64,000 bases of DNA, taken from assembly GCA_900766925.1 (NCBI GenBank), contig CAAFXG010000216.1:1-64000 (forward strand), written 5' to 3'. Origin of the DNA: Lachnospiraceae bacterium. Lineage in GTDB: Bacteria > Bacillota > Clostridia > Lachnospirales > Lachnospiraceae. This document shows positions 16,549 through 24,275 of the stretch, in pieces (position 1 is the stretch's first letter; every line of letters begins with the position of its first letter). The translations under genes were made by a program, and so were the position numbers. Under the pieces are notes generated by a model, which was not told the DNA's origin, ran no database searches, and saw only the letters and a list, made by a program, of their open reading frames with translations.

Positions 16549-17820
16549 ATGAAGGTTGTAATTATGGCTGGTGGTAAAGGTACACGTATCACAGAAATTG
16601 CAAGCGATGTGCCAAAACCCATGATTAAAATCAACGGAAAACCTGTGCTTGAATATGAAATTGAAAATTTATGTTCTCAAGGCTATACAGATATACTATT
16701 AGTTGTTGGGCATTTAGGTCACATCATACAAGATTATTTTGAAGACGGTTCAAGATGGAACGTAAAAATAGAATATTTTGTAGAAGAAGAACCACTCGGA
16801 ACCGCAGGTTCATTTTATTACTTAAAAAATATTATCAAGGATGATTTCTTCCTTCTTAATGGTGACGTAATAATGGATATAGACTTTGCCAGAATGGAAA
16901 AATATCATCATACGCATAAAGGCAAGGTAACATTGCTCACTCACCCTAATAACCATCCATATGATAGTGCGTTAATTGTTACTGATGAAAATCACAGGGT
17001 CACTAATTGGATTAACAAAGAGGAACCCAGAACATTTTACAAAAACAGAGTGAATGCAGGCGTTCATATTCTATCTAAGGAAATATTACAAATAATCGAA
17101 AAACCGGGTAAATATGATTTGGATAGAGATGTTTTGAAAAAACTTGTAGAGTCAGGTGATGTTTATGCATATGACTCTCCCGAATACATAAAAGATATGG
17201 GTACTCCCGAACGATTTTACGCTGTATCTAACGACTTAATTTCAGGAAAAATAGCAGCGCGAAATCTCAGAAACAAACAAAAAGCGGTTTTTTTAGATAG
17301 AGACGGAACAATAAATAAATATAAGGGTTTTATTACTAATCCTTCACAAATCGAGCTAATTCCTGGTGCAGCAACGGCTATAAAAAAAATAAATTCCAGC
17401 GGATATCTGGCAATTATTATAACTAATCAGCCCGTTATCGCAAGAGGAGATTGCTCATTCAAAGAACTAGAGGATATAAACAATACTCTAGAAACACAGC
17501 TAGGACATGAAGGAGCATATATAGACAGCATATTTATATGTCCTCATCACCCTGATAAAGGTTTTGATGGCGAACGGCCGGAATACAAAATTAACTGTTC
17601 GTGCAGAAAGCCAAAACCAGGTTTGATAATCGAAGCAGCCAATCGTTTCAATATAGATTTAAGTCAATCATATATGGTGGGTGATAGTGAGAATGACTTA
17701 ATAGCCGGTAATGCTACCGGCTGTAAAAGTATTTATATTGGTTCAAAAGAAATACAAGATACTGAAATAAAATATGAACAATACAACAATCTTCTACATT
17801 TTGTAGACGAAAGAATATAA
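16549..17820 (+). CDS. Heptose-1-phosphate guanylyltransferase/heptose-bisphosphate phosphatase fusion (HddC-GmhB)
   Basis: A 423-residue fusion of two steps of GDP-heptose synthesis. Residues 1-230 are a nucleotidyltransferase (IMAGGKGTRITEIASDVPKP, LLNGDVIMD) of the HddC type, which makes GDP-D-glycero-D-manno-heptose. From about 245 comes a HAD phosphatase: FLDRDGTIN, ITNQPVIARG, a CPHHPD/CSCRKPKP zinc-loop region and MVGDSENDL. It matches GmhB, which removes the 7-phosphate. First gene of the rightward cassette, with a strong GGAGG RBS. HddA, GmhA and a dehydratase follow, so the pathway assignment is firm although fine substrate specificity cannot be read. Confidence 0.85.
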   Translation: MKVVIMAGGKGTRITEIASDVPKPMIKINGKPVLEYEIENLCSQGYTDILLVVGHLGHIIQDYFEDGSRWNVKIEYFVEEEPLGTAGSFYYLKNIIKDDFFLLNGDVIMDIDFARMEKYHHTHKGKVTLLTHPNNHPYDSALIVTDENHRVTNWINKEEPRTFYKNRVNAGVHILSKEILQIIEKPGKYDLDRDVLKKLVESGDVYAYDSPEYIKDMGTPERFYAVSNDLISGKIAARNLRNKQKAVFLDRDGTINKYKGFITNPSQIELIPGAATAIKKINSSGYLAIIITNQPVIARGDCSFKELEDINNTLETQLGHEGAYIDSIFICPHHPDKGFDGERPEYKINCSCRKPKPGLIIEAANRFNIDLSQSYMVGDSENDLIAGNATGCKSIYIGSKEIQDTEIKYEQYNNLLHFVDERI

Positions 17821-17833
17821 CGGAGGAAAAATT

Positions 17834-18853
17834 ATGGTAATAACTCAAACACCTTTCAGAATGTCATTTTTTGGTGGTGGCACGGATTTTCCTGGTTTTT
17901 TTAACGAACATGGCGGAAGTGTCATTTCCACAACATTTGACAAATACTGCTATGTAACGGTAAGGCATCTGCCGCGCTTTTTTGATTACTCAAATCAGAT
18001 TACATACAACATAATTGAACGTACAAATACTGCCGACGAGATAGAACACCCCGCAGTTCGTGAAGCAATGAAATATCTGGATATGCACGAATTAAGAGTT
18101 GTTTATGAGGCAGATCTTCCTGCACGTTCAGGTTTGGGTACCAGCAGTTCCTTTGCAGTAGGAATGCTAAATGCCTTTTATGCACTAAAAGGCAAATATG
18201 TTGATAAGAGAAAATTAGCTGATGACGCAATCTATCTTGAAAGAGTTCTCTGTAATGAAAGTGGCGGTATACAAGATCAAATTGCCGCTTCATATGGTGG
18301 TTTTAATCGTATTGATTTTAGTTCGGATGGATATACAGTTCGGCCAGTAGTTATTTCGCAAGATCGCAAAAAAACATTAAATAATAATCTAATGCTGTTT
18401 TTTACAGGTTTCGCACGTTTTTCAAGCGACATCGCTCAAAAACAGGAAAAAGCAACAAAAGATAAAGTTAAAGAGCTTTTAACAATGAAAGCATTGGTAG
18501 ATGATGCAGAAAAAATATTAACATCAAAAACCGATTTAGCAGAATTGGGTAAACTATTAGATTATACATGGAAGCTTAAACGAGGAATTACAAGTAGTAT
18601 ATCTAGTAATGATATTGACAATTTGTATCAAAAGGCGATAAGCGCCGGTGCTATTGGTGGAAAATTATTAGGTGCCGGTGGTGGTGGTTTCATGCTCTTT
18701 TATGTCGAGCCAGATAAGCAAAATGCAGTAAAGGAAGCATTGAAAGATTTATTATACGTACCTTTTGAATTTGAAAATGGTGGAACGCGAATTATGTATT
18801 ACAAATCAGAATTTTTTGATTTAGAAAACGTAAAAGAAGGCAAATTAGTTTAA
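17834..18853 (+). CDS. hddA: D-glycero-D-manno-heptose-7-phosphate kinase (HddA)
   Basis: A 339-residue GHMP kinase. It starts with TQTPFRMSFFGGGTDFPGF, and the ATP loop is PARSGLGTSSSFAVG near residue 100. The C-terminal GHMP motif is KLLGAGGGGFMLFY. HddA phosphorylates C1 of the heptose-7-phosphate, giving the 1,7-bisphosphate that the GmhB half of the previous protein hydrolyses. RBS GGAGG is 13 bases after the fusion gene's stop. The family also contains fucokinase-like enzymes, but the neighbours fix the heptose assignment. Confidence 0.85.
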   Translation: MVITQTPFRMSFFGGGTDFPGFFNEHGGSVISTTFDKYCYVTVRHLPRFFDYSNQITYNIIERTNTADEIEHPAVREAMKYLDMHELRVVYEADLPARSGLGTSSSFAVGMLNAFYALKGKYVDKRKLADDAIYLERVLCNESGGIQDQIAASYGGFNRIDFSSDGYTVRPVVISQDRKKTLNNNLMLFFTGFARFSSDIAQKQEKATKDKVKELLTMKALVDDAEKILTSKTDLAELGKLLDYTWKLKRGITSSISSNDIDNLYQKAISAGAIGGKLLGAGGGGFMLFYVEPDKQNAVKEALKDLLYVPFEFENGGTRIMYYKSEFFDLENVKEGKLV

Positions 18854-18867
18854 GGAGGTAATTTATA

Positions 18868-19905
18868 ATGAGCAAAAAAGCATTAATAACAGGTATTACA
18901 GGAATGGTCGGATCACATCTTTGTGATTATTTACTAGAAAACACAGATTGGGATATATATGGTGTATGCCGTTGGAGAAGTCCTTTAGATAATGTTCAGC
19001 ATTTACTTGACAGAGTAAACAAAAAAGATCGAGTTTTCTTTGAATATGCTGATTTAAACGATCAGGTTTCATTGTTACATGTAACCCAACAAATCAAACC
19101 TGACTACATATTCCATTTGGCAGCGCAAAGCTATCCTCTTACCAGCTTTACTGCACCAATAGATACAATGAACACAAATATTCTTGGAACATCAAGACTT
19201 TTAGAAGCAGTAAGAATAGTAATGGATTCCGACGATACATATAAACCTGTTATACATGTATGTGCATCTTCAGAAGTTTTCGGTAAAATTCCTGCAGACA
19301 AGAAACCAGAAGAAGGTATTAATGAGGAATGTCCTTTCCACCCTGCTTCTCCATATGCAATATCAAAGGTAGGAACGGATTTACTGGGTAGATACTATGC
19401 AGAAGCATTTAACATGACTGTAATGACAACTAGAATGTTTACTCATACCGGACCAAGGCGTGGAGATGTATTCCATGAATCAACATTTGCAAAACAAATT
19501 GCAATGATTGAAGCTGGTATGATTCCACCTGTGGTTAAGGTAGGCAACCTTAAATCTCTCAGAACTTATGCAGATGTTCGTGATGCCGTTCGTGCATACT
19601 ATATGCTTGTTACCTGTAATCCTGTTGCAGGCGAGTACTACAACATTGGTGGCTCATATACATGTGAAGTAGGTGATACCCTTAACACATTAATTTCTAT
19701 GTCGACAATGAAAGATCAAATAAAAGTTGAAGTGGATCCAGAAAGACTTAGACCAATAGATGCTGACTTACAAATACCTGATTGCCGAAAATTCAAAGCA
19801 CATACAGGCTGGGAACCAGAAATCACATTTGAGCAAACAATGAGTGACCTACTTAACTATTGGAGAGAACGCGTTCAGAATGGAACTGAATTTTTAACAA
19901 GATAA
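18868..19905 (+). CDS. GDP-sugar 4,6-dehydratase, probably acting on GDP-heptose (DmhA-like)
   Basis: A 345-residue extended SDR of the GDP-mannose 4,6-dehydratase group: ITGITGMVGSHL, FHLAAQSYPLTSF, CASSEVFG and the catalytic Tyr/Lys in SPYAISKVGTD. In this operon the expected substrate is GDP-D-glycero-D-manno-heptose, giving the 4-keto-6-deoxy intermediate as DmhA does in Yersinia. GDP-mannose as substrate cannot be excluded from sequence. RBS AAGGAGG precedes the ATG. Confidence 0.75.
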   Translation: MSKKALITGITGMVGSHLCDYLLENTDWDIYGVCRWRSPLDNVQHLLDRVNKKDRVFFEYADLNDQVSLLHVTQQIKPDYIFHLAAQSYPLTSFTAPIDTMNTNILGTSRLLEAVRIVMDSDDTYKPVIHVCASSEVFGKIPADKKPEEGINEECPFHPASPYAISKVGTDLLGRYYAEAFNMTVMTTRMFTHTGPRRGDVFHESTFAKQIAMIEAGMIPPVVKVGNLKSLRTYADVRDAVRAYYMLVTCNPVAGEYYNIGGSYTCEVGDTLNTLISMSTMKDQIKVEVDPERLRPIDADLQIPDCRKFKAHTGWEPEITFEQTMSDLLNYWRERVQNGTEFLTR

Positions 19906-19921
19906 TTGGAGGAATTTCAGC

Positions 19922-21169
19922 ATGAAGATTGCAATATTAGGAGCGGGGGTTTCCGGACTCACAGCAGCAAGATTATTAAAGGATAAGGGTCACGATGTCA
20001 CTATCTACGAAAAGGAATCTACTATAGGTGGACTTGCAAGAACAAGATTTACAGATGGCTACCTTTATGATCCATATGGTGGGCATATATTTAATTCAAA
20101 GCATAAAGAGGTTGTAGATTGGGTATTTTCCATCCTTCCAAAAGAGAATTGGCAATTTACCGAAAGAAATGCAAAAATATTTTTTAATGGAAAATATGTC
20201 TCATATCCTTTCGAACTATCACTTTGCGAATTGGATATTGAAGATGCAGTTGAATGCGTTCACGATTTTATTTTATCTAAAGAAGGTCCTGAACCAACCA
20301 ATTTCAAAGACTGGCTGACATGGAATTTCGGAAAAGGAATTGCAGACTATTATATGATTCCGTATAACGAAAAGATATGGGCATATCCATTAGAAGATAT
20401 GGAAACAAAGTGGATGCAGGGTAAAATGCCACTTCCTACCAAAAAAGAAATGATTCATTCCATGCTACTTAAGAATCCAACAGAGCGTAAAATGCCCCAT
20501 TCGACCTTTTATTATCCATTAAAAGGTGGTATACAAACAATGGTTGATGCTATTGCTGCCGGATTAGACATTAGATGCGACTACAGCATAAGTCGTATTG
20601 AAAAAATTGGTAATGTATGGAGTATAAACGGAAGTGGTTCTTATGACAGAATAATATCTACCATCCCTTTACCTGAATTACCTTATATCATGCAACTTCC
20701 AGAAGCTGTAATTAACCATATAAATGGTCTTAAATACAATAGTCTTACTACAGTTTTATTCAATTGCCCAAAGACAGATATAACATGGTTATATATCCCT
20801 TCACATGATTACAAATCTCATCGTGTTGGATACCAAAGTGCCCTAACACCTTATGCATGTCCAACTCAGAACGAAGGTTGCGGTTCTTTGGAAATAATTG
20901 GTGACAAGTTTGATATAGATGAAAGCTTCGCTTCGAAATCAAACATATTACCTAAAGAGCTCGGTTTTTCTAAGGTTATAGATCATGAATTTACAAAGTA
21001 CGCATATGTAATTCACGACATACATTACAGAGAAAATGTAAGCTTTATCAAAGATTATTTCCAAAAAGATTCCAGTTTCAGACTTTTGGGTCGCTGGGGC
21101 ACTTGGAACTATAAGAACATGGATTTATGCATGTTAGATGCAATGGAGCTCGTAAAGGAGATGCTGTAG
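19922..21169 (+). CDS. FAD-dependent UDP-galactopyranose mutase-like/amine oxidase family enzyme
   Basis: A 415-residue flavoprotein. The N terminus has the GxGxxG dinucleotide loop (ILGAGVSGLTAARLL), then EKESTIGGLARTRF and YDPYGGHIF, as in UDP-galactopyranose mutase and protoporphyrinogen-oxidase-like proteins. The middle (YNEKIWAYPL) is also typical. UGM enzymes contract pyranose to furanose rings of nucleotide sugars. Within a GDP-heptose operon it may act on the heptose nucleotide, but that is inference. The next gene starts two bases after its stop. Confidence 0.65.
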   Translation: MKIAILGAGVSGLTAARLLKDKGHDVTIYEKESTIGGLARTRFTDGYLYDPYGGHIFNSKHKEVVDWVFSILPKENWQFTERNAKIFFNGKYVSYPFELSLCELDIEDAVECVHDFILSKEGPEPTNFKDWLTWNFGKGIADYYMIPYNEKIWAYPLEDMETKWMQGKMPLPTKKEMIHSMLLKNPTERKMPHSTFYYPLKGGIQTMVDAIAAGLDIRCDYSISRIEKIGNVWSINGSGSYDRIISTIPLPELPYIMQLPEAVINHINGLKYNSLTTVLFNCPKTDITWLYIPSHDYKSHRVGYQSALTPYACPTQNEGCGSLEIIGDKFDIDESFASKSNILPKELGFSKVIDHEFTKYAYVIHDIHYRENVSFIKDYFQKDSSFRLLGRWGTWNYKNMDLCMLDAMELVKEML

Positions 21170-21170
21170 T

Positions 21171-21530
21171 ATGCTTATCGAAATTATTGAACCTGACTTC
21201 TCATTTAAAGATGAACGAGGTAGTCTTACCCAATTAGTGCACAAAGGCTTTAATCAGTTTAATGTAATATTTTCTAAAAAAAATGTTTTACGTGGAGATC
21301 ATTACCACAAGGAAAACAGGGAAGGCTTCTACATTATGACCGGACGCCTAAAATTAATTGTATCAAAAGGTACCCAGCAGGAAGAGTATATTTTCAAACC
21401 AGGGGATATGTTTATTATCCCGCCTTACGTTATGCATAGTTTCTTTTACGAAGAAGACACGTGGCTTGCAAGTATGTACGACATTGGTGTTGAACACGAG
21501 AACGGAACAAAGGACATCTACACAGAGTAA
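21171..21530 (+). CDS. Cupin-fold sugar isomerase/epimerase (WxcM/FdtA-like)
   Basis: A 119-residue single-domain cupin. Key parts are KDERGSLTQL near the N terminus, RGDHYHKENREGFYIM (cupin motif 1 histidines) and FKPGDMFIIPPYVMHSF (motif 2). Relatives isomerise or epimerise 4-keto-6-deoxy nucleotide sugars, as FdtA does and as the heptose epimerases of Campylobacter capsules do. It would act on the product of the dehydratase two genes upstream. Its RBS lies inside the preceding gene, so they are coupled. Confidence 0.7.
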   Translation: MLIEIIEPDFSFKDERGSLTQLVHKGFNQFNVIFSKKNVLRGDHYHKENREGFYIMTGRLKLIVSKGTQQEEYIFKPGDMFIIPPYVMHSFFYEEDTWLASMYDIGVEHENGTKDIYTE

Positions 21531-21541
21531 AGGGGATAGAT

Positions 21542-22198
21542 ATGAATAATAAGTTTAGTACACCTGAAAATATTTTTAAAGAATTACTATGTCGTTATCC
21601 GATTTTAAACGAATGCAGTAATGCTATTTTATCTGCTTATGACTTAATAAAAAAAATGTATGAAGAAAACGGTACTTTATTTGTCGCAGGAAATGGCGGA
21701 AGCGCTGCGGACAGCGAGCATATTGTCGGAGAACTGATGAAGTCGTTTATGGCCAAGCGAACTATTGATACTTCAACCCAAGGCACTCTCGAAGAAATGT
21801 TCTCTGATGATGCCAATAATTTACTTATGGCTTTAGAAGGAGGCTTGCCAGCAGTATCTCTTCCTTCGCTTGTGGCACTTTCAACCGCTATTTCTAACGA
21901 CGTTAACGGTGAGTATATCTTTGCACAATCATTGTATTCAGCTAGTAAAAAAGGGGACTTGTTTTTAGGTATAAGTACATCCGGTAATTCTAGAAATATA
22001 GTAAACGCTATGATGGTTGCAAAAGCAAAGGGCTTATACACATTAGGTTTAACAGGAAAAAAAGATTGTAAATTAGATCATATGTGCGATGTTGTCATTC
22101 ATGTGCCTGAAACAGAAACCTTTAAAATTCAGGAGTTACATCTTCCTGTTTATCATGCTCTATGTGCAATGCTAGAATCACACTTTTTTGGAGAATAG
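21542..22198 (+). CDS. gmhA: Phosphoheptose isomerase (GmhA)
   Basis: A 218-residue SIS-domain protein that turns sedoheptulose-7-phosphate into D-glycero-D-manno-heptose-7-phosphate. It has LFVAGNGGSAADSEHIVGEL (SIS motif), the LPSLVALSTAISND stretch, GISTSGNSRNIVNAM and a C-terminal IQELHLPVYHAL helix carrying the catalytic His. With HddA and the HddC-GmhB fusion this completes the GDP-heptose pathway from a pentose-phosphate intermediate. It is slightly longer than the usual ~195 residues. Confidence 0.92.
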   Translation: MNNKFSTPENIFKELLCRYPILNECSNAILSAYDLIKKMYEENGTLFVAGNGGSAADSEHIVGELMKSFMAKRTIDTSTQGTLEEMFSDDANNLLMALEGGLPAVSLPSLVALSTAISNDVNGEYIFAQSLYSASKKGDLFLGISTSGNSRNIVNAMMVAKAKGLYTLGLTGKKDCKLDHMCDVVIHVPETETFKIQELHLPVYHALCAMLESHFFGE

Positions 22199-22210
22199 GA
22201 TGGTTTTATT

Positions 22211-23092
22211 ATGTATTTAGTAATAGGCGGAAACGGATATTTAGGAAACTATATAATCAAGAGCATTTTAGATAATACAACAGACTCAATAATTGCAACA
22301 GCACGTACCACTTCTGCTCTTACCAATACCGACAGACTAATCTGGACAGCTTGTGATATTACAGATGAAAACAAATTTGATTTATTAGTTGATACAGTAA
22401 AAGACAAAGCAAATTTAAAGGTTATATTTTTAGCTGCATTTCATCATCCTGATAAGGTGGCAGAAAATCCACAATATGCATGGAATATCAATGTTACAAC
22501 CCTATCCAAGTGTATAAATAAATTATTTTTTGCGAATAAATTATTTTACGCATCAACAGATAGTGTATACGGTAATAGTTTAAACAATTACCATTTTAAT
22601 GAAAACGATAGTTTAAATCCAGTAAATGTTTACGGAAAAAATAAAGCAGCTGCTGAGGCAATTGTTAAATATTACGGCTTTAATGTCATAAGATATCCGT
22701 TTTTAATTGCGCCTAGTCTCGTGTCCGGCAAAAAGCACTTTTTTGACAATTTAGTAGATGATCTTAAGCAAGGAAAACAGATAGAAATGTTTGCCGACTC
22801 GTATCGCTCATCATTAAACTTTAAAACTGCTGCAGATATTCTTATACAACTATGTGAATCAAAACAAGATATACCAAATACTTTGAATATATGTGGTGAT
22901 GCTGACTTATCCAAATACGATATCGGGCTTATGATTGCAAGTAAATTAGGTGTAGACCAATCACTTGTTAAGCCTATACTTATGACTGACAATATTGACA
23001 TATTTAAAAGTGCAAGAGCTACATCTACCCTTATGGACAATACTCTTGTAAAAAAAGTACTTAATTTAGATCATATACAATTTGAAATATAG
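22211..23092 (+). CDS. NAD(P)-dependent sugar reductase/epimerase (RmlD/DmhB-like)
   Basis: A 293-residue SDR of the RmlD-like type: YLVIGGNGYLGNYI at the start, then YASTDSVYGNS and the Tyr/Lys pair in NVYGKNKAAAEA. RmlD-like proteins reduce the 4-keto group of nucleotide sugars. Here it probably reduces the dehydrated, epimerised GDP-heptose to give a GDP-6-deoxyheptose. It follows GmhA by 12 bases and precedes the transferase genes. Confidence 0.7.
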   Translation: MYLVIGGNGYLGNYIIKSILDNTTDSIIATARTTSALTNTDRLIWTACDITDENKFDLLVDTVKDKANLKVIFLAAFHHPDKVAENPQYAWNINVTTLSKCINKLFFANKLFYASTDSVYGNSLNNYHFNENDSLNPVNVYGKNKAAAEAIVKYYGFNVIRYPFLIAPSLVSGKKHFFDNLVDDLKQGKQIEMFADSYRSSLNFKTAADILIQLCESKQDIPNTLNICGDADLSKYDIGLMIASKLGVDQSLVKPILMTDNIDIFKSARATSTLMDNTLVKKVLNLDHIQFEI

Positions 23093-23105
23093 CTTGAGGT
23101 GAATT

Positions 23106-23873
23106 ATGAAAAAATTTGAATCTGTCTCCATTCTACTTCCAACACTAAATGAAACTTTTTCGTTTATCCAAACCGTAGAAATAATTTTAGATGAATGTAA
23201 AAAACAAGATATATGTGAATTCATAGCTATTGTTTGTGATAGAACCGAAAAAGAAAGCTTAACTGCAATTAATAAAGCAAAAGCATACTCTGAAAGCAAA
23301 GGTGTCCCTCTACATATTTTATACCAGACACATCCTTTTGCCGGAGGTGCTGTGCAAGATGGTATGAATTATGCGAAAGGAAGCCATACAATTATGATGG
23401 CACCTGATTTAGAAACAGATCCACATAATGTAAAGGACTTTATTGCTATGGCAAAAAAATATCCGGCAGATATGATTACCGCCTCACGCTGGATAAATAA
23501 AGGTAGCTTTGACGGATATAATAAAACCAAATATGTTTTAAACTTCTTGTTCCAAAAAATATTTTCAGCATTTTACAGAGTGAAATTAACTGATATTACT
23601 TTTGGTTATAGACTTGCTCCAACAAAATTATTTCAAGCTATTTCTTGGGAAGAAATGAAACATCCATTTTTTTTAGAAACTGCATTAAAACCCATTTGTC
23701 TGGGTGTGAAAATACATGAAATTCCATCTGATTGGGCGGCAAGACAGGAAGGCGAATCTCAGAATTCACTTGCGCAAACATTTAAATATTTAAAAATAGC
23801 GTTCAAGGTAAAATTTGAAAGAAAAAGTAAGATGCTTAAGGATGGAATAAATGTTAAAGAAATTATTTGTTAA
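23106..23873 (+). CDS. GtrB/DPM1-like glycosyltransferase (GT2)
   Basis: A 255-residue GT2 protein: SILLPTLNET start, VCDRTEKESL and an acidic MAPDLETDP motif at the donor site. It lacks the two C-terminal helices of typical GtrB, so it resembles soluble DPM1-type polyprenyl-phosphate transferases. The gene overlaps the gtrA-like gene by 23 bases. It probably loads the GDP-heptose-derived sugar onto polyprenyl phosphate, from which the downstream membrane protein uses it outside the cell. Confidence 0.78.
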   Translation: MKKFESVSILLPTLNETFSFIQTVEIILDECKKQDICEFIAIVCDRTEKESLTAINKAKAYSESKGVPLHILYQTHPFAGGAVQDGMNYAKGSHTIMMAPDLETDPHNVKDFIAMAKKYPADMITASRWINKGSFDGYNKTKYVLNFLFQKIFSAFYRVKLTDITFGYRLAPTKLFQAISWEEMKHPFFLETALKPICLGVKIHEIPSDWAARQEGESQNSLAQTFKYLKIAFKVKFERKSKMLKDGINVKEIIC

Positions 23874-24255
23874 ATATAAAGAATTAATATTATATGCGAT
23901 ATTTGGTGGTGGCGCAACACTGATTAATATTGTCTGCTTCAAATTATTTGACGATGCATTGAACACTTCTTATATTGTAGCAAACGTTCTAGCTTGGCTT
24001 GCTGCATTTATTTTTGCATTTATAACAAATAAACTATGGGTTTTTGAAAGCAAGGATTGTAAGAGCAAAAAAGCCATCAAAGAAATGTTAGAATTCTTAA
24101 TAGCCCGATTAGTTACATTGGTTATTGACACATTTTTAATGTGGTTATTCATTCAGGTACTTATTTGGAATAAACTTTTTGCAAAAATAATTGTGAATGT
24201 TATTGTAATTATAATTAACTATGTTGCAAGTAAGTTTTGGATATTTAAAAAGTAG
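23851..24255 (+). CDS. GtrA-family small membrane protein (putative lipid-linked sugar flippase)
   Basis: A 134-residue protein with four hydrophobic helices and the GtrA signature (YAIFGGGATLIN near the start, FAFITNKLWVF mid-protein, YVASKFWIFKK at the end). GtrA proteins are thought to flip polyprenyl-phosphate sugars to the outer face. Its 5' end overlaps the preceding transferase gene by 23 bases, a strong sign of coupling. Together with that transferase and the next membrane protein it makes a complete GtrA/GtrB/Gtr-type module. Confidence 0.85.
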   Translation: MLKKLFVKYKELILYAIFGGGATLINIVCFKLFDDALNTSYIVANVLAWLAAFIFAFITNKLWVFESKDCKSKKAIKEMLEFLIARLVTLVIDTFLMWLFIQVLIWNKLFAKIIVNVIVIIINYVASKFWIFKK

Positions 24256-24275
24256 AACTAGAGGTATTGCAAATA

